Below are positions 8,523 through 18,094 of a stretch of 64,000 nucleotides of DNA, piece after piece. Source of the stretch: Pseudomonas sp. PDNC002. GTDB taxonomy: Bacteria > Pseudomonadota > Gammaproteobacteria > Pseudomonadales > Pseudomonadaceae. A program made the position numbers and the translations under genes. The notes beneath the pieces were generated by a model that was not told the origin of the DNA, did no database searches, and was given only the letters and a program-made list of their open reading frames with translations. The stretch covers positions 627,501 through 691,500 of the forward strand of contig NZ_CP070356.1 in NCBI RefSeq assembly GCF_016919445.1, read 5' to 3'. The first letter of the stretch is position 1, and the number at the start of each line of letters is the position of its first letter.

Positions 8523-9278
8523 TTACAGATAGTTATTGGTCGCCTGCTCGACGAAGCCATCGGCGCGCATCTCGTCCAGCGCCTTCTGCAGCTTGGTCAC
8601 TACCTCATCCGGCGTGTCCTTGTTGATCGCCAGGTACAGCTGCGCCTCATTGAAGCGAAGCACGGTCTGCAGGCCGGAGACGCCCTCCTGCTTGGCCAGG
8701 TAGCGGCCCACCGGATCGGTGGTGGCCCACAGATCGATTTCGCCTGAGGTCAGCTTCTTCACATTCTCCTGGTCGCGCAGCGCGTTGAGCACCGGGATGC
8801 CCTGGCTTTCCAGGCTCTGGCTGACGGCGTCGTTCTTGTAGGCGCCGAGCTTGTACTTGGCGGCGTCCTTGAGGTCCTTGACCTTGATCGAACTACCCGG
8901 CGGCGCCAGCAGGACCCAACTGGTCTTGGCGATGGGGCCGACCCACTTGAACAGCGGCACGCGCTCAGGGGTGTAGGTGGTGGAGAACAGCCCATAGTCA
9001 GGCTTGTCGAGGGCCAGCTTGTATAAGCGATCCCAGGGGAAGCGCAGGCTCAGGCTGTACTGGATGCCGGCACGCTTGAACATCTCCCGGACGATGTCGG
9101 CGCTGATGCCGTCGATGCCCTCGTCGCGGGCGAAGTTCTTGTCGTCCACCGCCATGTTGAAGGGCGGGAAGTTCTCGGTGAGCAACACCATCTTGTAGTC
9201 GACGGGCAACTCGGCGCGGGCCGTGGCGGCCCCCAACAGCAGACCCAGGGTAAGGGTCTTGATCAGGACTTTCAGCAT
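8523..9278 (-). CDS. Periplasmic substrate-binding protein, polar amino-acid type
   Basis: A 251-residue SBP_bac_3 protein: signal peptide about 1-21 (ends ATARA), then the first lobe (MVLLTENFPPFNMA) and the family motif in GEIDLWATTDPVGRYLAKQ. Start 9278 gives the same MLK N-terminus as the paralogue at 10189; ATG 9284 is two codons upstream. No permease or ATPase gene lies beside it, so it must share a transporter encoded elsewhere or act as a sensor ligand-binding protein. Ligand unknown. Confidence 0.88.
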   Translation of the reverse strand: MLKVLIKTLTLGLLLGAATARAELPVDYKMVLLTENFPPFNMAVDDKNFARDEGIDGISADIVREMFKRAGIQYSLSLRFPWDRLYKLALDKPDYGLFSTTYTPERVPLFKWVGPIAKTSWVLLAPPGSSIKVKDLKDAAKYKLGAYKNDAVSQSLESQGIPVLNALRDQENVKKLTSGEIDLWATTDPVGRYLAKQEGVSGLQTVLRFNEAQLYLAINKDTPDEVVTKLQKALDEMRADGFVEQATNNYL

Positions 9279-9399
9279 GGTCATACCGCTCGCTTGGTTA
9301 TCGTTATTGGGCTTGCGGCATCCCTGCAGAGGGGACGGAATACTTCGCTCGTCTGCCTTCCGTGGCACAACCGGCGCCGAGGGATGTCGGCGCCAAACG

Positions 9400-9426
9400 C
9401 GAAGGCCGGCGAGTAGCCGGCCTTCG
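9400..9426 (-). terminator. Hairpin between tandem binding-protein genes
   Basis: CGAAGGCCGGC-GAGTA-GCCGGCCTTCG, an 11-bp perfect stem just after the stop at 9431. On the minus strand it is followed only by CGTTTGG, so it may be a weak terminator or a 3'-end stabiliser. Confidence 0.5.
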
Positions 9427-9430
9427 GGTG

Positions 9431-10189
9431 TCAGAGGTAACTGTTGAGCACGTCGTCGACGAAACCTTCGCCGCGCATCTTGTCCAGGGCGGTCTGCAGC
9501 TTCTTCACCACCTCATCCGGCGTCTCGCGATTCAGCGCGAGGAACAGCTGGTCGCTGTTGAAGCGCAGCACGGTCTTCAGGCCGCTGACGCCAACCTGCT
9601 TGGCCAGGTAGCGGCCGGCCGGGTCGCCGCTCGCCCACAGGTCGATCTCGCCTTCCTGCAGCTTGCCGGCGTTCTCCTGGTCGCGCAGCGCAAGCACCGG
9701 CTCGAAGCCGTGCTCGGTCAGGTACTGGGCCATGGCGTCGCCTTTGTAGGCACCGACACGGTATTTCTTGGCTTCATCCAGATTGTTCAGGCTGATGGTG
9801 CTGTCGGCCTTGGCCAGCATGACCCAATCGTCCGGACCGATCGGGCCGACCCATTTGAACTGGCTCTCGCGCTCCGGCAGGCGGGCGGTGACGAACACGC
9901 CGTAACCGGGCTTCTCCAGTGCCAGCTTGTAGATGCGGTCCCAGGGGAAGCGCAGGGTCAGGCTGTACTGCACGCCAGCGCGCTTGAACATTTCCTTGAC
10001 GATATCCACGGCGATGCCGTCGATGTTGTCTTCCTGGGCGAAGTTCTTGCCGTTGATCGCCATGTTGTACGGCGGGAAGTTCTCGGTCAGCAGAACCATG
10101 CTGTAGTCCGACGTTTCCGTTTCCGCCCTGGCCGCACTGGCCAACAACAGGCCGCAGCCGATCCATGCGAGCAGAATGCGCTTCAGCAT
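9431..10189 (-). CDS. Periplasmic substrate-binding protein, polar amino-acid type (paralogue)
   Basis: A 252-residue paralogue of the protein encoded at 8523-9278. They share long stretches such as MVLLTENFPPxNMA, FPWDRxYKLAL and DLWAxxDPxGRYLAKQ. Signal peptide about 1-22 (ends SAARA). A clear tandem duplication followed by divergence, probably with a changed ligand. Like its twin it has no permease partner in the window. Confidence 0.88.
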   Translation of the reverse strand: MLKRILLAWIGCGLLLASAARAETETSDYSMVLLTENFPPYNMAINGKNFAQEDNIDGIAVDIVKEMFKRAGVQYSLTLRFPWDRIYKLALEKPGYGVFVTARLPERESQFKWVGPIGPDDWVMLAKADSTISLNNLDEAKKYRVGAYKGDAMAQYLTEHGFEPVLALRDQENAGKLQEGEIDLWASGDPAGRYLAKQVGVSGLKTVLRFNSDQLFLALNRETPDEVVKKLQTALDKMRGEGFVDDVLNSYL

Positions 10190-10426
10190 CTGGAATTTCC
10201 TGAGTGTGAATTTTCTGAGAAGGCGAAGAGCTTACTCGGAGAATTGACGCCAATAAACCCTATGAATATGGCAATGGGACATGAGACCGCCATTACCTTG
10301 ACTGAAGCCTTTGGCTAGCAAGCTTCATGCGCAGACGCAGGATGCGGCCACTCGCCGCAGGGGCGAGTCGCCTGAAGGAAGTCTCGGAGGAAGCAGTCGG
10401 GCCGGGAGAACCCCGGCCCGGAAGGG

Positions 10427-11197
10427 TCAGCGAACGACGATACCGCGGCTGGCCAGATAGGCCTTGGCTTCCGGCACGCTGTACTCGCCGAAGTGGAAGA
10501 TGCTGGCGGCCAGCACCGCATCCGCCTTGCCTTCGATAATGCCGGCGGCCAGGTGCTCCAGGTTGCCAACGCCGCCGGAAGCGATCACCGGTACACCCAC
10601 CGCCTCGCTGATAGCGCGGGTCACGCCCAGGTCGTAGCCGCTCTTCACGCCGTCCTGATCCATGCTGGTCAGCAGGATTTCACCGGCGCCCAGGCCTTCC
10701 ATCTTCTTCGCCCATTCCACCGCGTCCAGCCCGGTGGGCTTGCGGCCACCATGGGTGAAGATTTCCCAGCGCGGGGTTTCGCCGGGGGCCGACACTTTCT
10801 TGGCGTCGATGGCGACCACGATGCACTGCGAGCCGAAGCGCGCGGCAGCCTCGCCGACGAATTCCGGGGTGAACACCGCGGCGGTGTTGATCGAGACCTT
10901 GTCCGCACCGGCATTGAGCAGGTTGCGGATGTCCTGCACCGTCCTGACGCCGCCGCCCACGGTCAGCGGGATGAACACCTGGCTGGCCATGCGCTCGACG
11001 GTATGCAACGTGGTGTCGCGACCATCGACGCTGGCGGTGATGTCGAGGAAGGTGATCTCGTCCGCGCCCTGCTCGTCGTAGCGGCGGGCGATTTCCACCG
11101 GGTCGCCGGCGTCGCGGATGTTCTCGAACTTGACGCCCTTCACCACGCGGCCGTTGTCCACGTCGAGGCAGGGAATGATGCGTTTAGCCAGTGCCAT
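10427..11197 (-). CDS. hisF: Imidazole glycerol phosphate synthase cyclase subunit HisF
   Basis: Beta/alpha-barrel subunit that cyclises PRFAR with ammonia from HisH to give IGP and AICAR. Full length at 256 residues; catalytic Asp12 in [10 protein letters not shown] and the second Asp in LLTSMDQDG; phosphate loops at TVGGGVRT and IASGGVGN. Last gene of the minus-strand operon hisB-hisH-DUF2164-hisA-hisF. A perfect GGGCCGGG/CCCCGGCCC hairpin lies just beyond the stop near 10399-10421. Confidence 0.97.
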   Translation of the reverse strand: MALAKRIIPCLDVDNGRVVKGVKFENIRDAGDPVEIARRYDEQGADEITFLDITASVDGRDTTLHTVERMASQVFIPLTVGGGVRTVQDIRNLLNAGADKVSINTAAVFTPEFVGEAAARFGSQCIVVAIDAKKVSAPGETPRWEIFTHGGRKPTGLDAVEWAKKMEGLGAGEILLTSMDQDGVKSGYDLGVTRAISEAVGVPVIASGGVGNLEHLAAGIIEGKADAVLAASIFHFGEYSVPEAKAYLASRGIVVR

Positions 11198-11220
11198 GTC
11201 AGGGTTCCCCGTGGTTCAGC

Positions 11221-11958
11221 TCAGCCCTTGAAGGCGTCGCACAGTGCCTGGGCCTCGGCGACGTCCAGGGTGCCTTCGTAGATCGCGCGGCCGGTGATGG
11301 CGCCGACGATGCCCGGGGTGCGGGCGTCCAGCAGCTTCTGGATGTCCCCCAGGTTGTGGATGCCGCCCGAAGCGATCACCGGGATGCGCGTGGCATTGGC
11401 CAGCGCAGCGGTGGCTTCGACGTTGCAGCCCTGCATCATGCCGTCCTTGGAAATGTCGGTGTAGACGATGGCGGAGACGCCGTCGGCTTCGAAGCGCTTG
11501 GCCAGGTCGATCACCTGCACTTCGCTCACCTCGGCCCAGCCGTCGGTGGCGACGAAGCCGTCTTTGGCGTCGAGGCCGACGATCACCTTGCCGGGGAAGG
11601 CGCGGCAGGCTTCGCCGACGAATTCCGGCTGCTTGACCGCCTTGGTACCGATGATCACGTAGCTGACGCCGGCGCGGACGTAGTGTTCGATGGTTTCCAG
11701 CGAGCGGATGCCGCCGCCGATCTGGATCGGCAGGTTCGGGTAGCGCTTGGCGATGGCGGTGACCACGTCACCGTTGACCGGCTTGCCTTCGAAGGCGCCA
11801 TTCAGGTCCACCAGGTGCAGACGGCGGCAGCCGCCCTCCACCCATTTGGCGGCCATGGACACCGGGTCGTCGGAGAACACCGTGGCGTCTTCCATCAGGC
11901 CCTGGCGCAGGCGCACGCAGGCGCCGTCTTTCAGATCGATTGCGGGGATGATCAGCAT
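11221..11958 (-). CDS. hisA: Phosphoribosyl isomerase HisA
   Basis: ProFAR isomerase, fourth step of histidine synthesis. A 245-residue barrel with [11 protein letters not shown] (catalytic Asp8), the IQIGGGIRS phosphate loop, [11 protein letters not shown] (second Asp) and VIASGGIHN. It lies 23 bp upstream of hisF in the same operon. Confidence 0.97.
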   Translation of the reverse strand: MLIIPAIDLKDGACVRLRQGLMEDATVFSDDPVSMAAKWVEGGCRRLHLVDLNGAFEGKPVNGDVVTAIAKRYPNLPIQIGGGIRSLETIEHYVRAGVSYVIIGTKAVKQPEFVGEACRAFPGKVIVGLDAKDGFVATDGWAEVSEVQVIDLAKRFEADGVSAIVYTDISKDGMMQGCNVEATAALANATRIPVIASGGIHNLGDIQKLLDARTPGIVGAITGRAIYEGTLDVAEAQALCDAFKG

Positions 11959-11998
11959 GGGTTGAACCTGCTCGAATCCAAAGATGAATGGGGTCGGG

Positions 11999-12259
11999 TC
12001 AGCTCTTCTCGAGCGCCCACAAGTCGCTTTCGATGCTCTCGAACCGGTCTTTCAGGTGAGATTGCACGTCGAAGATCGCCTTGTTGTAGAACAGCGGGCC
12101 GAACTCGCGCATGAAGAAATCCAGCGCCTCCTCGGCCTCGAAGGCACCGACGTCCAGCTCGAAGCGTTCTTCGAGAAAACGCTGGATGGCCCGCGCCGCA
12201 CTCTGGCGCTGGGCGCCATCGAGCTCGAGGATCGCGGGCTTGTCCTTCTGGCGTGCCAT
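11999..12259 (-). CDS. DUF2164 family protein
   Basis: An 86-residue cytosolic protein with the DUF2164 pattern: an N-terminal helix with [11 protein letters not shown], then [21 protein letters not shown]. The family's function is unknown. It is inserted between hisH (3-bp gap) and hisA and so is probably made with the histidine enzymes; whether it has anything to do with histidine is not shown. Confidence 0.85.
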   Translation of the reverse strand: MARQKDKPAILELDGAQRQSAARAIQRFLEERFELDVGAFEAEEALDFFMREFGPLFYNKAIFDVQSHLKDRFESIESDLWALEKS

Positions 12260-12262
12260 GGC

Positions 12263-12901
12263 TTACCAGCGGCCATCCCAGGCGGCGAAGTTCTGCAGCA
12301 GCTGCAGGCCGTGGGTATGGCTCTTCTCCGGGTGGAACTGCACGGCGAAGCGCGAACCTTCTGCCAGCGCCGCGGCGAAATCACGCCCGTAGTGGCCGCG
12401 ACCGACCACCTGGCGCGGGTTGCCCGCCTCGATGTAATAGCTGTGCACGAAGTAGAAGCGCGCATTGTTCGGAATGTCGTGCCACAGCGGGTGGTCGACG
12501 CCCGGCGCTACTTCGTTCCAGCCCATGTGCGGCACCTTCAGGTGCTCGCCATCCTCGTGCAGGTCCTTGCCGAAGAAGCGTACCTGGCCGGGGAACAGGC
12601 CGATGCAATCGACGCCGTCGTTCTCTTCGCTACGCTCCATCAGCGCCTGCATGCCGACGCAGATGCCGAGGAACGGGCGGTCCTGGCTGACTTCACGCAC
12701 CAGGCTGTCGAAGCCCAGGCGCTTGATCTCGGCCATGCAGTCGCGGATCGCACCGACGCCGGGGAACACCACGCGGTCCGCCTCGCGGATCACGTTGGCA
12801 TCGCTGGTCACCAGCACGCGCCCGGCGCCCACGCGTTCCAGCGCCTTGGATACCGAGTGCAGATTGCCCATGCCGTAGTCGATGACGGCCACTGTCTGCA
12901 T
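12263..12901 (-). CDS. hisH: Imidazole glycerol phosphate synthase glutaminase subunit HisH
   Basis: Class I glutamine amidotransferase that feeds ammonia to HisF. 212 residues. Nucleophile Cys is in FLGICVGMQ; the His-Glu pair is in AVQFHPEKS near the C-terminus. ATG 12901 overlaps the hisB stop as TAATG; a GTG three codons upstream is possible but less likely. Confidence 0.97.
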   Translation of the reverse strand: MQTVAVIDYGMGNLHSVSKALERVGAGRVLVTSDANVIREADRVVFPGVGAIRDCMAEIKRLGFDSLVREVSQDRPFLGICVGMQALMERSEENDGVDCIGLFPGQVRFFGKDLHEDGEHLKVPHMGWNEVAPGVDHPLWHDIPNNARFYFVHSYYIEAGNPRQVVGRGHYGRDFAAALAEGSRFAVQFHPEKSHTHGLQLLQNFAAWDGRW

Positions 12902-13494
12902 TACAGGCACCCTTTGGTGGACGGCATCTGGCCGGCCATGCGCTCGTCCAGCTCGATGGCCATGCGCAGCGCGCGGCCGAAGGCCTTGAACACGGTTTCG
13001 ATCTGGTGGTGGGTGTTGTGCCCGCGCAGGTTGTCGATGTGCAGGGTGACGTTGGCGTGGTTGACGAAGCCCTGGAAGAACTCCATGAACAGGTCCACGT
13101 CAAAGCCGCCGACACTGGCGCGGGTGAACGGCACGTGCATCTGCAGGCCGGGGCGGCCGGAGAAGTCGATCACCACGCGCGAGAGCGCCTCGTCCAGCGG
13201 CACGTAGGCATGGCCGTAGCGGCGGATGCCTTTCTTGTCGCCGATGGCCTTGGCGAAGGCCTGGCCGAGGGTGATGCCGATGTCTTCGACGGTATGGTGA
13301 TCGTCGATATGCAGGTCGCCCTTGCACTCGATGTCCAGGTCGATCAGGCCGTGGCGGGCGATCTGGTCCATCATGTGCTCGAGGAAGGGAACCCCGGTAT
13401 CGAAGCGGGCCTTGCCCGTTCCATCCAGGTCGATGGAAACCTTGATCTGGGTTTCCAGGGTGTCGCGCGCGACGGATGCCTTGCGTTCGGCCAT
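12901..13494 (-). CDS. hisB: Imidazoleglycerol-phosphate dehydratase HisB
   Basis: Manganese enzyme that removes water from IGP. 197 residues, the monofunctional form without the phosphatase domain. Metal-binding motifs [11 protein letters not shown] and [13 protein letters not shown] are present, and [14 protein letters not shown] is typical. ATG 13494 with GGAG eight bases upstream was chosen over an in-frame start at 13515. First gene of the his operon here. Confidence 0.97.
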   Translation of the reverse strand: MAERKASVARDTLETQIKVSIDLDGTGKARFDTGVPFLEHMMDQIARHGLIDLDIECKGDLHIDDHHTVEDIGITLGQAFAKAIGDKKGIRRYGHAYVPLDEALSRVVIDFSGRPGLQMHVPFTRASVGGFDVDLFMEFFQGFVNHANVTLHIDNLRGHNTHHQIETVFKAFGRALRMAIELDERMAGQMPSTKGCL

Positions 13495-13633
13495 CACCAG
13501 CTCCACAGCTAACACTGCACGTAATTATAAGAAGGGCCGGCATTATAGGCGCGCCGGGCGCTGCGCGGCTACGGGCGGTGGTCGGCGCTGGCCGATGGTC
13601 CTACACTGCGCGGCCCGAATACGAGGATCGAGC

Positions 13634-14032
13634 ATGCCCGTCGTCGTCCAGCACCTGACCCAACCCAGCGAGCAGGACCGCCAGGACCTGCTGAAGATCT
13701 ACGCCGACGCGCCGGACTGGCTGTTGACGCCCTTCACCGATGCCGGAGCCCTGGTGCAGTGCGGGCTGGCGGAAGATCGACTGCTCACCGGACGGTTCAA
13801 CGATCGCCTGCTGGGCGCGGCATGGATCGAGCGCGAGGCGGACGTCTGGCACCTTTCGCGACTGTGCATACGACGGGTCACCCGTGGCCGCGGCGTGGCG
13901 CGACGCCTCCTTGAAGAGGCGCAGCGCATGGCCGTCCTGCAGGGCGCCAGCCTGCGCCTGAGGACGCCGGCGGACCAGGCCGAAGCCATCAGGTTCGTCG
14001 AACACCTGGGCCTGACGCGGGGCCCGGCCTGA
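13634..14032 (+). CDS. PanZ/PanM-type acetyl-CoA sensor (GNAT fold)
   Basis: A 132-residue GNAT protein resembling PanM (PanZ), which binds acetyl-CoA and promotes maturation of the aspartate decarboxylase PanD. Similar features are SEQDRQDLLKIY near the N-terminus, GRFNDRLLGAAWIE, and the acetyl-CoA loop RRVTRGRGVARRLLEEA. ATG 13634 has GAGGA upstream. The assignment rests on the family pattern; a general GNAT acetyltransferase is the alternative. Confidence 0.75.
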   Translation: MPVVVQHLTQPSEQDRQDLLKIYADAPDWLLTPFTDAGALVQCGLAEDRLLTGRFNDRLLGAAWIEREADVWHLSRLCIRRVTRGRGVARRLLEEAQRMAVLQGASLRLRTPADQAEAIRFVEHLGLTRGPA

Positions 14033-14171
14033 CGCCACTCGCGGGGAACCGCGCGCTCGCTCACCGCTCAAACCCCGCAACAGCGACGCCTCGCATTCCC
14101 GCCAGGGGTGTCGGCGCGTCATTGGTATACTTTCTCGCCATTCCATTCGCCGCCTGAACAAGGACCTGTCC

Positions 14172-16400
14172 ATGAAAGCGTTCGGCAAAATCTTCGGCAT
14201 CGTTGCCCTGGCCCTGCTGTTGCTCATCGTCGCCGCCGGCTTCGTGCTGACCCACTTCTTCGACCCGAACGACTACAAGGACGAGATCCGCCAGCTCGCC
14301 CGGGACAAGGCCAACCTGGAGCTGAACCTCAAGGGCGACATCGGCTGGAGCCTGTTCCCCTGGCTGGGCCTGGAGCTGCACGACACCAGCGTGGCCAGCC
14401 TGCAGACCCCGGACAAACCGTTCGCCGACGTGCAGTTGCTCGGCATGTCCGTGCGCGTGCTGCCGCTGCTGCGCAAGGAAGTGCAGATGAGCGACATCCG
14501 CGTCGAAGGCCTCAGCCTGAGCCTGAGCAAGGACAAGAACGGCGTCGGCAACTGGGAGAGTATCGGCAAACCCGTCCAGCCGGCCAACGGCACACCGCCC
14601 GCCGCGCAACCGACTCCAGCGCCGAACGAGCAGGCCAAGGCTGACGCGCAGGAATCCCGCCAGGCGATGAAACTGGACATCGACAGCCTGAGCGTGAAGA
14701 ACGCCCGCATCGACTACGCCGACGCGCAAAGCGGCAAGAACTACAGCGTCGAAGGCATCGAGCTGACCACCGGGGCGATCCGCGAGGGCAGCAACATCCC
14801 GGTGAAACTCAGCGCCTACCTGGGCAGCAACCAGCCAGTGATCCGCGCCCGTACCGAAGTGACCGGCAACCTGCGTTTCGACCGTGCGCTCAAGCGCTAC
14901 CAGTTCGAAGACGCCAAGCTGTCCGGCGAAGTGTCCGGCGATCCCTTCCAGGGCAAGACCGCCAACTACAGCGCCCAGGGCCAACTGGTGCTCGACCAGG
15001 CCGCCCAGGTTGCCGAGTGGAACGGCCTGAAGGTCACCGTCAACCAACTGCGCGCGCTCGGCGAGATCAAGGCCCGCGAGCTGGACAAAGAACCCAAGCT
15101 CGACGGCGGCCTCTCCCTGGCACCGTTCAACCTGCGCGAATTCCTCGAAGGCATCGGCCAGACCCTGCCGGAGATGGCCGACCCCGCGACCCTGACCAAG
15201 CTGGAACTGGCCACCCGCCTGAGCGGCACGCGCAACAGCCTGAACCTGAGCGACATCCAGCTGAAGCTCGACGACAGCAGCTTCAGCGGCAACCTCGGCA
15301 TCGCCGACTTCGACAAGCAGGCGATTCGCGCCCAACTGAGCGGCGACAAGCTGAACCTCGACCGCTACCTGCCGGCCAAGGTCAAGAAAGCCCAGGACGC
15401 CACCAACAGCGCGCGCAAGGCCGAAGTCGCCAGCACCGAACAGAGCGCCATCAAGGGCGATACCCCGCTGCCCAGCCAGCCGACCCAGCAGGCCTGGAGC
15501 GACGCTCCGTTGCTGCCCATCGCCCGCCTGCGCACGCTGGACCTCGACATCGGCCTGAACCTCGGCCAGTTGACGCTGGACAAGCTGCCCATCGAGAACG
15601 CCGTGCTCAAACTGCGCGGCCAAGGCGGACTGCTCAGCCTCGACGACATGCGCGGTGAGCTCTACGACGGCAAGTTCAACGCCAAGGCAACCCTCGACGT
15701 ACGCCAGGACGTGCCGAGCCTGAAGGCGCAGAAACACATCGCCGACGTGCCGGTGGAACGCTTGCTCGAATCCCAGGGCCAGAAGCCACCGGTAAAAGGC
15801 CTGCTGGACCTGGACGCCGACATCACCACCCAGGGCAATAGCCAGAAGGCCTGGATCGACAACCTCAATGGCACCGCACGCTTTGTCATGACCCAGGGCG
15901 TGCTGCTCAACGCCAACCTCGAACAGCAACTGTGCCAGGGCATCGCCACCCTCAACCGCAAGTCGCTCAGTGGCGAGCACGGCGGCAAGGACACGCCGTT
16001 CCGCGAGCTGCAAGGCAACCTGACCTTCCGCAACGGCGTGGCCAGCAACCCGGACCTCAAGGCCAGCATCCCCGGCCTGACCGTCAAGGGTGACGGCGAC
16101 CTCGACCTGCGCGTACTGGGCATGGACTACCGCGTCGGCGTGACTATCGAAGGCGACAAGAGCGATATGCCCGACCCTGCCTGCCAGGTGAACAAGCGCT
16201 ACGTCGGCATCGAATGGCCGCTGCGCTGCCGCGGCCCGTTGGAACTGGGCGCCAAAGCCTGCCGCCTGGACAAGGACGGCATCGGCAAGATCGCCGCACG
16301 TCTGGCCGGGGACCGGCTGAACGAAAAACTCGAAGAGAAACTCGGTGACAAGGTCAGTCCCGAACTCAAAGACGCACTCAAAGGGCTGTTCAAGAAGTGA
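14172..16400 (+). CDS. asmA: AsmA family inner-membrane protein
   Basis: A 742-residue AsmA/TamB-related protein. One N-terminal membrane anchor (about 5-27), then a large periplasmic repeating beta-groove fold with the AsmA N-terminal signature ([16 protein letters not shown]) and the C-terminal AsmA_2-like part. Family members are thought to carry phospholipids between membranes. Low-complexity linkers at about 135-160 and 415-445. Its stop overlaps the mutY GTG by 4 bp, so the two are coupled. Confidence 0.9.
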   Translation: MKAFGKIFGIVALALLLLIVAAGFVLTHFFDPNDYKDEIRQLARDKANLELNLKGDIGWSLFPWLGLELHDTSVASLQTPDKPFADVQLLGMSVRVLPLLRKEVQMSDIRVEGLSLSLSKDKNGVGNWESIGKPVQPANGTPPAAQPTPAPNEQAKADAQESRQAMKLDIDSLSVKNARIDYADAQSGKNYSVEGIELTTGAIREGSNIPVKLSAYLGSNQPVIRARTEVTGNLRFDRALKRYQFEDAKLSGEVSGDPFQGKTANYSAQGQLVLDQAAQVAEWNGLKVTVNQLRALGEIKARELDKEPKLDGGLSLAPFNLREFLEGIGQTLPEMADPATLTKLELATRLSGTRNSLNLSDIQLKLDDSSFSGNLGIADFDKQAIRAQLSGDKLNLDRYLPAKVKKAQDATNSARKAEVASTEQSAIKGDTPLPSQPTQQAWSDAPLLPIARLRTLDLDIGLNLGQLTLDKLPIENAVLKLRGQGGLLSLDDMRGELYDGKFNAKATLDVRQDVPSLKAQKHIADVPVERLLESQGQKPPVKGLLDLDADITTQGNSQKAWIDNLNGTARFVMTQGVLLNANLEQQLCQGIATLNRKSLSGEHGGKDTPFRELQGNLTFRNGVASNPDLKASIPGLTVKGDGDLDLRVLGMDYRVGVTIEGDKSDMPDPACQVNKRYVGIEWPLRCRGPLELGAKACRLDKDGIGKIAARLAGDRLNEKLEEKLGDKVSPELKDALKGLFKK

Positions 16401-17464
16401 CCCCGCAAAGCTTCAACTCGGCCGTGCTCGACTGGTTCGACAGCCACGGCCGCCATGACCTGCCCTGGCAGCAGAACATCACGCCCTACCGGGTGTGGGT
16501 CTCGGAAATCATGCTGCAGCAGACCCAGGTCAGCACCGTGATGGGCTACTACGATCGCTTCATGACCGCGCTGCCGACGGTGGCGGACCTGGCCAACGCG
16601 CCGGAAGACGAAGTGCTGCACCTGTGGACGGGCCTGGGCTACTACACCCGCGCCCGCAACCTACACAAGACCGCAAAAACGGTGATGGAGCAGCACGGCG
16701 GCGAATTCCCCCGGGACGTCGAGCAGCTCGCCGAACTGCCCGGCATCGGTCGTTCCACCGCCGGCGCCATCGCCAGTATCTCCATGGGCCTGCGCGCGCC
16801 GATCCTCGACGGCAACGTCAAGCGCGTGCTGGCGCGCTACCTGGCCTGTGACGGCTATCCGGGCGAGCCCAAGGTAGCCAAGCAGTTGTGGGACGCCGCC
16901 GAGCGTTTCACGCCGCATGCGCGGGTCAACCACTACACCCAGGCGATGATGGACCTGGGCGCCACCCTCTGCACCCGCAGCAAGCCGAGCTGCCTGCTCT
17001 GCCCACTGCGCGAGGGCTGCCGTGCGCACTTCCTTGGTCGCGAAACCGACTTCCCGGTCTCCAAGCCGCGCAAGGCGCTGCCGCAGAAGCGCACGCTGAT
17101 GCCGATCCTGGCCAATCGCGCGGGCGACATACTGCTATACCGCCGTCCGTCGACCGGTCTCTGGGGCGGCCTGTGGAGCTTCCCCGAACTGGACGACCTG
17201 GCCGCCCTCGACCCGCTGGCCCAGCGCCACGCCCTGCGCCTGGGCGAACGTCGCGAGCTGCCCGGCCTGACCCACACTTTCAGCCACTTCCAGCTGGCCA
17301 TCGAACCCTGGCTGGTGCGCGTCGAGGACGCAGCCCCCGCCGTGGCCGAGGGCGACTGGCTCTGGTATAACCTCGCCACCCCGCCGCGGCTCGGCCTTGC
17401 CGCCCCGGTGAAGAAGCTGCTCAAACGAGCCGCCGACGTGTTGAATGCAGGAGAAATGTCATGA
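16397..17464 (+). CDS. mutY: Adenine DNA glycosylase MutY
   Basis: Removes adenine opposite 8-oxoguanine. 355 residues. Helix-hairpin-helix [12 protein letters not shown], catalytic Asp in [12 protein letters not shown], and the iron-sulfur motif C-x6-C-x2-C-x5-C ([17 protein letters not shown]) are all intact, followed by a NUDIX-like C-terminal domain that recognises 8-oxoG. GTG start at 16397 overlaps the asmA stop; the end overlaps yggX by ATGA. Confidence 0.97.
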   Translation: MTPQSFNSAVLDWFDSHGRHDLPWQQNITPYRVWVSEIMLQQTQVSTVMGYYDRFMTALPTVADLANAPEDEVLHLWTGLGYYTRARNLHKTAKTVMEQHGGEFPRDVEQLAELPGIGRSTAGAIASISMGLRAPILDGNVKRVLARYLACDGYPGEPKVAKQLWDAAERFTPHARVNHYTQAMMDLGATLCTRSKPSCLLCPLREGCRAHFLGRETDFPVSKPRKALPQKRTLMPILANRAGDILLYRRPSTGLWGGLWSFPELDDLAALDPLAQRHALRLGERRELPGLTHTFSHFQLAIEPWLVRVEDAAPAVAEGDWLWYNLATPPRLGLAAPVKKLLKRAADVLNAGEMS

Positions 17465-17733
17465 CCCGACTGGTGATGTGCCGCAAATTCAAAGAAGAGC
17501 TGCCCGGCCTCGATCGCGCACCCTATCCCGGCGCCAAGGGCCAGGACATCTACGAGCACGTTTCGAAGAAAGCCTGGGAAGAATGGCAGAAACACCAGAC
17601 CATGCTGATCAACGAGCGTCGCCTGAACATGATGAACGCCGAGGATCGCAAGTTCCTCACCGCCGAGATGGACAAGTTCCTCAGTGGCGAGGAATACGCG
17701 CAGGCCGAGGGTTACGTCCCGCCCAGCGCGTAA
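17461..17733 (+). CDS. yggX: Fe(2+)-trafficking protein YggX
   Basis: A 90-residue cytosolic protein linked to iron handling and oxidative-stress protection of Fe-S enzymes. N-terminus [19 protein letters not shown] with the conserved Cys7, and [22 protein letters not shown]. Four-base overlap with mutY, the usual pairing, which makes sense because MutY carries an Fe-S cluster. Confidence 0.96.
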   Translation: MTRLVMCRKFKEELPGLDRAPYPGAKGQDIYEHVSKKAWEEWQKHQTMLINERRLNMMNAEDRKFLTAEMDKFLSGEEYAQAEGYVPPSA

Positions 17734-17769
17734 GCTCCGGTATTATTTGAAAAATTTTTCGCGGCACGC

Positions 17770-17798
17770 TTGACACCCTTTCCGAAAACCCTTTTAAT
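17770..17798 (+). promoter_or_regulatory. Sigma-70 promoter of tRNA-Phe
   Basis: TTGACA at 17770-17775, 17-bp spacer, TTTAAT at 17793-17798, 12 bp before the tRNA. A near-consensus -35 and a good -10. Confidence 0.85.
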
Positions 17799-17810
17799 GC
17801 GCGCCACGTT

Positions 17811-17886
17811 GCCCAGGTAGCTCAGTTGGTAGAGCAGGGGATTGAAAATCCCCGTGTCGGCGGTTCGATTCCGTCCCTGGGCACCA
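17811..17886 (+). tRNA. tRNA-Phe(GAA)
   Basis: A 76-nt cloverleaf: acceptor GCCCAGG pairs with CCTGGGC, D-arm GCTCAGTTGGTAGAGC, anticodon loop TTGAAAA with GAA, T-arm GGTTCGATTCC, encoded CCA. The 3' part from 17867 doubles as the left attachment site of the integrated element, which rebuilds an intact tRNA. Confidence 0.97.
17867..17880 (+). other. attL core
   Basis: GATTCCGTCCCTGG inside the T-arm and acceptor stem of tRNA-Phe, repeated exactly at 35107-35120. Integration into the 3' half of a tRNA that leaves the tRNA whole is standard for tyrosine integrases. Confidence 0.88.
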
Positions 17887-17929
17887 CACATAGGTGTCCA
17901 GCAGTCCTCACGATGCTTGGCAACACAGG

Positions 17930-17957
17930 AAAACCGGCCCTTGAGCCGGTTTTTTTG
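17930..17957 (+). terminator. Terminator after tRNA-Phe (element-borne)
   Basis: AAACCGGC-CCTTGA-GCCGGTTT followed by a T run, 44 bp after the tRNA. Because it lies inside the element it replaces the original tRNA terminator, which now sits beyond attR. Confidence 0.88.
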
Positions 17958-17997
17958 TTTCTACGGTTCCCCACCGTTCCGTTGAAAGCTCCAAAAA

Positions 17998-18048
17998 TTG
18001 TGAGTAGATTCGTGAGTAACCGCAGTTCGGTCCTCATTTTCTACTCAC
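17998..18048. promoter_or_regulatory. Candidate integrase arm-type sites, left
   Basis: GTGAGTAG at 18000-18007, GTGAGTAA at 18012-18019 and the inverted CTACTCAC at 18041-18048. The same GTGAGTAG pair recurs at the right end (35031-35038, 35043-35050). Repeated short sites at both ends of an element fit integrase arm binding; this is inference. Confidence 0.5.
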
Positions 18049-18094
18049 ACCTGACGGCCAATTTGGCGCCAGGCGTGGCTTCCAGAGGAATGCC

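Noticed and set aside
14061..16013. 650-codon open frame antisense to asmA
   Set aside because: Composition (Val, Gln, Ala, Leu, His) is what a high-GC gene gives when read on the opposite strand; no ribosome site or domain, and AsmA on the other strand is clear.
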